Shown in pieces: positions 59,790-64,000 of a DNA stretch of 64,000 nt. The DNA comes from Secundilactobacillus kimchicus JCM 15530 (GTDB lineage: Bacteria; Bacillota; Bacilli; Lactobacillales; Lactobacillaceae): NCBI RefSeq assembly GCF_001433995.1, contig NZ_AZCX01000003.1, positions 248,001 through 312,000 on the forward strand, given 5' to 3'. Every line of letters begins with the position of its first letter. Positions within the stretch are counted from its first letter, which is position 1. The notes beneath the pieces were generated by a model that worked only from the letters and a program-made list of their open reading frames with translations, was not told the origin of the DNA and did no database searches. The position numbers and the translations under genes were made by a program.

Positions 59790-59821
59790 TCGAGTAACGA
59801 ACGATTAAAGCAATTTAGTCA

Positions 59822-59857
59822 TAGCGGTGAACTTGGATATAACCGAGTTCACCGCTA
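59822..59857 (+). terminator. Terminator of the fructose/mannitol operon
   Basis: TAGCGGTGAACT and AGTTCACCGCTA form a 12-base stem, followed by TTTGTTTG. Confidence 0.75.
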
Positions 59858-59982
59858 TTTGTTTGTGTCGTCAGTTTATTGGTTGATAATAAACAGTCGG
59901 CTTTAACCTTGTCCAACTTTGTCAAAACGACTACACTATAAGTTAGTCACATTATTTTAGGTTCTTTACAGGAGGCGTTCCA

Positions 59983-61095
59983 TTGCGTAAGTGGGGGAGG
60001 ATCATCACCAGTATTATTTTGATGATGCTGCTGGGACAGCCGGTTGTTGCTAGGGCCAAATGGCATATTTATCACCAAAAGTCATCGGCCTTAGTGGACT
60101 ACCATCGTTCCAGAATGCGAGTTGTCAATGATCGAAAAGTTCAGTATAAAAAGGTGCCAAAGCGGTACGCTCACATGAGCAAGTCGAGTACGATTCATGA
60201 AATTAAGGCAACTCAGGGGCGTCGCGCGACCTTTAAAACGCGGTACCTATTGCCAAATCCGGGTAAAAATGGCCAGCGGTGGGGTAATCCTCAGTCGATT
60301 GCGATCTCTAAAAACCGGATAATGAGCGTTGTCTACTGCCCAACAAATTTGAAGAACAAGGGACGAATTGTGCAGTTCGACTTAAACCGGTTAGACCAAG
60401 CTGGCGTCATAGAGGATCCGGCCAGCTTGCAGACAGTTTTTGTCAAACACAAGGGTCATTATTCGCAGGATCAAAAGACCTTGCAACACGCGATTAAAGT
60501 TGGCCCGCTATTTACAACCGGTCACGGCCAATCCTTGGCCTATAACTTTAAGACGCACGGATTATATATGTGGCGTGACTGCGAGAAGCGTGCGCGGGTT
60601 CCAGTTAATAAGTGGGGATACATCCAACATATTAATGCCAAATCACTGCGACCGGACCGACTGATACGGTTCCGGCTTCGGTCGCACGGATTGAGCGTTC
60701 CTGGTGGGCACACACTGGCGTTTGATGGCGCTGGCAACGCTTATTTTTGGACAAATCCCGGCTTTGGCGGCTACATCTATAAGGGCCACATTGGCAAAAA
60801 ACACGTGACGTTTAGGCTGACGCGTCAGATTCTTAAGCACATCCCTGGGACCCGGATTCAGAGCATGGGATACAATCCGGTGCGCAAGCGGCTTTACCTA
60901 ATATCAGATGGTTCCATCGCCAGTTTTTCGAGTGCGAAGCTCAAGGGTCGCGGTCATTTGACGAATCGGAGTTTTGATTATTCGGCGTTCACTCCGAAGC
61001 GGGAGTTTGAAGGGTTAGCCTATGATCAAAAAGGCCATGCCTATTTGCTTGTGAACCACCAGCCCGAAGTCCTGGTCGCGAATCGCTCATACTAA
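59983..61095 (+). CDS. Secreted beta-propeller-like protein, unknown
   Basis: A 370-residue protein. A signal peptide (SIILMMLLGQPVVARA, cleavage near residue 25) is followed by a basic mature part without transmembrane segments. Repeated short blocks (NPQSIAISKNRIMSVVYCP, HGQSLAYNFKTHGLYMWR, GHTLAFDGAGNAYFWT, FEGLAYDQKGHAYLLVNHQP) suggest beta-propeller blades. Helveticin-like or sugar-binding propellers are possible relatives, but I did not find a clear match. The start is TTG 59983, with AGGAGG nine bases upstream. Confidence 0.65.
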   Translation: MRKWGRIITSIILMMLLGQPVVARAKWHIYHQKSSALVDYHRSRMRVVNDRKVQYKKVPKRYAHMSKSSTIHEIKATQGRRATFKTRYLLPNPGKNGQRWGNPQSIAISKNRIMSVVYCPTNLKNKGRIVQFDLNRLDQAGVIEDPASLQTVFVKHKGHYSQDQKTLQHAIKVGPLFTTGHGQSLAYNFKTHGLYMWRDCEKRARVPVNKWGYIQHINAKSLRPDRLIRFRLRSHGLSVPGGHTLAFDGAGNAYFWTNPGFGGYIYKGHIGKKHVTFRLTRQILKHIPGTRIQSMGYNPVRKRLYLISDGSIASFSSAKLKGRGHLTNRSFDYSAFTPKREFEGLAYDQKGHAYLLVNHQPEVLVANRSY

Positions 61096-61131
61096 ACGGG
61101 TTGTCGTGTCGTCTGCAGGGTGAGGGAAATC

Positions 61132-61177
61132 AAAAGCGGTAAGCTGAGCCGAATGGGCCAGCCTACCGCTTTTTTTG
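61132..61177 (+). terminator. Terminator after the secreted protein gene
   Basis: AAAGCGGTA pairs with TACCGCTTT, enclosing CTG.../CAG pairs, with seven T. Confidence 0.85.
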
Positions 61178-61196
61178 GTCCGTGGTTGGCCGCGGT

Positions 61197-61342
61197 TACC
61201 GGCGCTTGTTATACCGGTACAGTAGCCATAAACCGAGGGCGACGAGGACAGCAACGCCCAAAAGTCGATTGCCGCCGGTCAGCTGATGTAGGAAAAAGAA
61301 AGTGTGGGTGCCATGAAAGCCCCCAATAAGTAAATTAAACAT
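61197..61342 (-). pseudogene. Frameshifted small membrane protein, candidate
   Basis: On the minus strand an ATG at 61342 with an AAAGGAG site starts MFNLLIG. A run of four C at 61321-61324 ends that frame; after a one-base shift the sequence continues GFHGTHTFFFLHQLTGGNRL and LGVAVLVALGLWLLYRYNKR before a stop at 61197. Together they would give a 47-residue protein with one membrane helix and a basic tail. One C too few (or a sequencing error) would explain the break. Confidence 0.45.
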
Positions 61343-61365
61343 GATGGATGCTCCTTTTCTAAGAC

Positions 61366-61392
61366 TTGCCAGTTCGCCTGCTGTGCTATAAT
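61366..61392 (+). promoter_or_regulatory. Promoter of the cardiolipin synthase gene
   Basis: TTGCCA (61366-61371), 15-base spacer and an extended -10 TGCTATAAT (61384-61392). Confidence 0.6.
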
Positions 61393-61411
61393 TTCGTCAG
61401 GAGGTGCGGGA

Positions 61412-62866
61412 GTGAGTATTGATTGGACATTAATTATTGAAATTATTTACTTTTTAAACGTGATTTTAGCCATTATTACGGTATTTCGTCAACCGCGCGA
61501 TATCGCTGCCATTTGGGCCTGGCTGCTAGTGCTTTTGCTACTGCCGGTTGTGGGATTTATTATGTATGCCTTCGTTGGGCGACAGCTACCGAAAAATAAG
61601 CTGTTTCGGGTGAAGAGCCACGTTCAGATGCAACTGGACGAACGGCTGCAGCAACAGCGAGATGCAATTGGAAACGAGGATTTACCGGCTGATTTAGTTT
61701 CGAACTCCGAGCGGGCTCTTGTGCAGATGTTCAAAACATCGGATCAGGCCTTTCTAGCGCGGAAAAATCGGGTCAAAATTTACACTGACGGGAAAGCGCT
61801 GTTCCACGATATTATTGAAGATATTCAACGGGCGACGAGTTCTGTCAATATTGAATTTTACACCTTTTATAACGATAAAATCGGTAATGAAATCTTGAAC
61901 TTGCTGGTTAAAAAAGCTAAGGCTGGCGTGGAAGTTCGGGTCATTTACGATCCATGGGGTTCCATGGGGACGTACCGGTCATTTTTTAAGCCGTTAATCG
62001 AGGCGGGCGGTTACGTCGAAGCCTTTTTGGCGCGTTCAGCAATTTTGGACTTCCGGCTGAATTTCCGGGATCACAGAAAGATTGTGGTTGTTGACGGGAA
62101 AGTCGGCTACGTCGGAGGGTTCAATATTGGTGACCAGTATTTGGGTCGAAAAGAAAAGTTTGGCTATTGGCGCGACACTCATTTGCGAATTACCGGTTCT
62201 GGGGTATTTGGCCTGCAAAGTCGGTTCTTCCTGGACTGGAATGCAACTGCGAAAGCTGGTCAGTTGCCGGTTGACCATATTGAACCTAAGTACTTTCCAC
62301 TGACCACGGTTAAGGGGGACACGAACCTCCAGATTGTCTCGAGTGGGCCAGATTCAGCGTTACAACAAATCAAAATGGGTTATATTAAGATGATTCAAAG
62401 TGCTCATAAAACGCTGTGGATTCAGTCACCGTACTTGATTCCGGATGATAGTGTGTTAGATGCACTGCGTATTTCAGTGATGGCAGGTGTGGATGTTCGG
62501 ATCATGATTCCGCACATGCCTGACCATCCGTTTGTGTATCGAGCAACGCAGTACTACGCCCACCAATTGGCTAAGCAGGGCGTGAAAATCTACTACTACG
62601 AAGCTGGTTTTCTCCATGCCAAAACGATGGTGATTGACGGCCGGATTGCATCCGTTGGATCCGCCAACATGGATTATCGCAGTTATAAATTAAACTTTGA
62701 AATCAACGCGTTCTTGTATGATGAAAAACTAGCGCAACAGCTGGCTGACATTTTTGAGATGGACATGCGAAAGAGTCGCCGCATTACCGCTGAGATGTTT
62801 GATAATCAGTCGTTTTACTTACGATTTAAGCAGAATTTTTCACGGTTATTGTCGCCAATTTTGTAG
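61412..62866 (+). CDS. cls: Cardiolipin synthase (phospholipase D family)
   Basis: A 484-residue protein: two N-terminal membrane helices (LIIEIIYFLNVILAIITVF and ALLVLLLLPVVGFIMYAFVG), then two HKD motifs, HRKIVVVDGKVGYVGGFN (about residue 220) and HAKTMVIDGRIASVGSAN (about 400). It condenses two phosphatidylglycerols to cardiolipin at the membrane. GTG 61412 follows AGGAGG. It is of normal length. Monocistronic. Confidence 0.95.
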   Translation: MSIDWTLIIEIIYFLNVILAIITVFRQPRDIAAIWAWLLVLLLLPVVGFIMYAFVGRQLPKNKLFRVKSHVQMQLDERLQQQRDAIGNEDLPADLVSNSERALVQMFKTSDQAFLARKNRVKIYTDGKALFHDIIEDIQRATSSVNIEFYTFYNDKIGNEILNLLVKKAKAGVEVRVIYDPWGSMGTYRSFFKPLIEAGGYVEAFLARSAILDFRLNFRDHRKIVVVDGKVGYVGGFNIGDQYLGRKEKFGYWRDTHLRITGSGVFGLQSRFFLDWNATAKAGQLPVDHIEPKYFPLTTVKGDTNLQIVSSGPDSALQQIKMGYIKMIQSAHKTLWIQSPYLIPDDSVLDALRISVMAGVDVRIMIPHMPDHPFVYRATQYYAHQLAKQGVKIYYYEAGFLHAKTMVIDGRIASVGSANMDYRSYKLNFEINAFLYDEKLAQQLADIFEMDMRKSRRITAEMFDNQSFYLRFKQNFSRLLSPIL

Positions 62867-62877
62867 GAGCTAATTGC

Positions 62878-62909
62878 TTGAAAGCGATACCAAGATGGGG
62901 TATTATAAT
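62878..62909 (+). promoter_or_regulatory. Promoter of a candidate RNA gene
   Basis: TTGAAA (62878-62883), 17 bases, TATTAT (62901-62906), with TATAAT overlapping at 62904-62909. No ORF follows. Confidence 0.6.
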
Positions 62910-62910
62910 G

Positions 62911-63243
62911 GTGGAAGGTTAGATAAGACCAATTTTAAAACAAAGTACAAGGACTGCTGAAACGGCGGTTTGATCCGATATTTAGTGATGCTAGACCAAT
63001 CGGATCGATTGTGGGAAGTTTAGGGAAGTACTCAGTGACGTTGGTGGCGGTAAAGAATGAGGAGTTTGGTTAACTGGATCAAGGTTTAACCACTGAAAAA
63101 CCTCCCGCCATAACCAGACGAAACCCGCCAAGAGAACCATCGATTGGTCATTAACCTTCTGCGGTACGCCGGGACGCAACTGAGTCCCGTAGATAAAAGT
63201 GAACCACCGACCTGATAATGATATTGGGTCGGTGGTTCTTTTG
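62911..63243 (+). ncRNA. Candidate structured non-coding RNA, about 330 bases
   Basis: Between cls and queT a promoter and a strong terminator (GAACCACCGACC / GGTCGGTGGTTC then TTTT, 63201-63242) bracket a stretch with no supported ORF on the plus strand. Complementary arms are frequent: GATCCGAT (62972) with ATCGGATC (62999), GACCAATCG (62994) with CGATTGGTC (63141), ACTCAGT (63030) with ACTGAGT (63179), and the hairpin GGGACGCAACTGAGTCCC (63171-63188). It does not match RNase P, tmRNA, SRP or 6S motifs that I know. An ORF on the minus strand (96 codons) is the alternative, and no ribosome-binding site supports it. Confidence 0.5.
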
Positions 63244-63314
63244 ACTATTTTGGTTGAAACGCGCGGTTGTCTTTGGCCCATAGGGAGCAGCAGATTATTG
63301 GGGCGCCGTCACTT

Positions 63315-63346
63315 AAAAAGCGCACTCACCAGATGGTGAGTGCGCT
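63315..63346 (-). terminator. Terminator after queT
   Basis: On the minus strand GCGCACTCACC / GGTGAGTGCGC is followed by TTTTTAAG. Confidence 0.85.
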
Positions 63347-63360
63347 GATTGCGTTGATCA

Positions 63361-63888
63361 TTAATCTAGAATTCGGTGTAGATCGACTTGCTGGTTCAGA
63401 ATCCAAAAGAACATGGCACCAGCGACGAGGACGACGAGTTCGCCGGCCCCAACGGTTAGCCAGTTCATCCAGAAAGTTCCCCAAAACGACATGTGAAGGA
63501 CGATGGGTAACTCGGCGGCAATCGTGACCATTGAGAGGGTCACGATGACAACGCCGGCAACAAGCTTATTAGCATAAGTTCTGATGTGCTGAGCCACGTA
63601 GTATAAGATAAGCATGGTGACGAAAGTGGAGAGTGCCCCCCAGATAACGTCAATTGGGCCCAACGGTCCGAGTGCATTGCTGATACCGACGCCGAGCGCC
63701 ACGGCGACAACGTAGCGTTTGTTGTACAGTGCGAGTAGGTTCAACAGTTCGGCAACCCGAAACTGAACTGGACCGTAGCTTAGGCTCGCAAAGACCATTG
63801 TAATGACAACGTAGAGTGCGGTTACGATGGCCACGCGCGTCATATCATAGACGGTCGCGATACCAAAGTAGTTAGTCTTAGAATTCAT
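63361..63888 (-). CDS. queT: QueT-family ECF transporter substrate-binding subunit (queuosine precursor)
   Basis: A 175-residue membrane protein with about five helices: VAIVTALYVVITMVFASLSY, GPVQFRVAELLNLLALYNKR and ALGPLGPIDVIWGALSTFV match the QueT S-component (COG4708) proposed to bind queuosine precursors (preQ1) and to work with the shared ECF energising module. The ATG follows AAGGAAT. The upstream region continues beyond the window edge only in part and may carry a preQ1-type riboswitch. Confidence 0.92.
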   Translation of the reverse strand: MNSKTNYFGIATVYDMTRVAIVTALYVVITMVFASLSYGPVQFRVAELLNLLALYNKRYVVAVALGVGISNALGPLGPIDVIWGALSTFVTMLILYYVAQHIRTYANKLVAGVVIVTLSMVTIAAELPIVLHMSFWGTFWMNWLTVGAGELVVLVAGAMFFWILNQQVDLHRILD

Positions 63889-64000
63889 CAGAAATTCCTT
63901 CCCTTGCTATTAAATTGGACACCGTAATAGCGTAGGGGATTTCCGGGCAAAAAGCAAGTTTAGTTGGCATCAAAGGTGTTTAATTTGGCCACGGCTTGGT
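63889..64000 (-). promoter_or_regulatory. queT leader, possible preQ1 riboswitch
   Basis: Read on the minus strand, ACTTGC pairs with AGCAAG around a block containing GCTATTACGGTGTCC. A conserved TATTAC-like block followed by a short pseudoknot and a purine-rich end (AAGGGAAGGAA) resembles preQ1-II (COG4708 RNA) leaders, which normally precede queT in lactobacilli. The match is only partial by eye, so treat it as a suggestion. No gene is seen in 63900-64000. Confidence 0.35.

Noticed and set aside
62991-63281. 96-codon minus-strand ORF between cls and queT
   Set aside because: It crosses the terminator at 63201-63242, has no ribosome-binding site and no recognised family; the stretch is better explained as an RNA gene.

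Overview
The window is the replication-origin region of a chromosome from a low-to-moderate GC Gram-positive bacterium, almost certainly a heterofermentative member of the Lactobacillaceae. The evidence is the oriC gene order (dnaA, dnaN, yaaA, recF, gyrB, gyrA, rpsF-ssb-rpsR on the minus strand; rpmH, rnpA, yidC, jag, mnmE, mnmG on the plus strand), a mannitol 2-dehydrogenase/fructokinase operon, an FAD/TPP pyruvate oxidase, an acetoin reductase, cre-type catabolite sites and the small surface-protein families of lactobacilli. I could not decide the genus. No rRNA, tRNA, CRISPR array or intact insertion sequence was seen.

Layout. 1-1.75 kb: the 3' end of rpmG, a tiny basic protein, a decayed stretch and an ArsR/DJ-1-type pair. 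1.8-18.4 kb: the core origin block. The origin looks bipartite, with DnaA-box clusters on both sides of dnaA (10.60-10.69 and 12.18-12.45 kb). The usual rsmG-noc-parA-parB genes do not follow mnmG here. 18.5-24.5 kb: a TPP-riboswitch-controlled operon thiS-thiF-thiG plus an M20 metal hydrolase, followed by a DAACS transporter, with thiE divergent. 24.5-34.5 kb: an IscA-like protein, acetoin reductase, a YfhO-type membrane protein, pyruvate oxidase, an esterase, a drug efflux pump and signal peptidase. 34.7-42.1 kb: a leucine operon with a Leu-rich leader peptide and attenuator, a LeuA lacking its C-terminal regulatory domain, leuBCD, an MFS transporter, then an FAD-linked 2-hydroxy-acid oxidase. 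42.1-50.4 kb: a membrane-tethered XRE regulator, homoserine dehydrogenase, small proteins, an old-yellow-enzyme, a secreted protein and a metallophosphoesterase. 50.4-54.5 kb: an accessory stretch bounded by two parS sites, with an ArsR/MFS pair, a DUF5710-type protein, decayed genes including an OLD-family ATPase remnant, and a tyrosine-recombinase-like protein without its catalytic residues. 54.5-64 kb: a lipoprotein, a palindromic repeat element, a nuclease, the fructose/mannitol operon, a secreted protein, cardiolipin synthase, a probable structured RNA gene and queT.

How it fits together. Four parS sites (25.97, 28.78, 50.43, 53.62 kb) and one perfect Noc-type palindrome (42.14 kb) lie on the right side of oriC and mark this as a chromosome-organisation domain. 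Catabolite control is suggested by cre-like sites at acetoin reductase, pyruvate oxidase and fructokinase. Several genes have RNA-level control: the TPP riboswitch, the leu attenuator, a hairpin-U leader before mnmE and a possible attenuator before hom. The least ordinary items are the thi operon (ThiS ending in GGGR beside an M20 hydrolase), the leu operon (loss of the allosteric domain with transcriptional attenuation retained), the dead recombinase abutting parS, and the candidate non-coding RNA at 62.9-63.24 kb.
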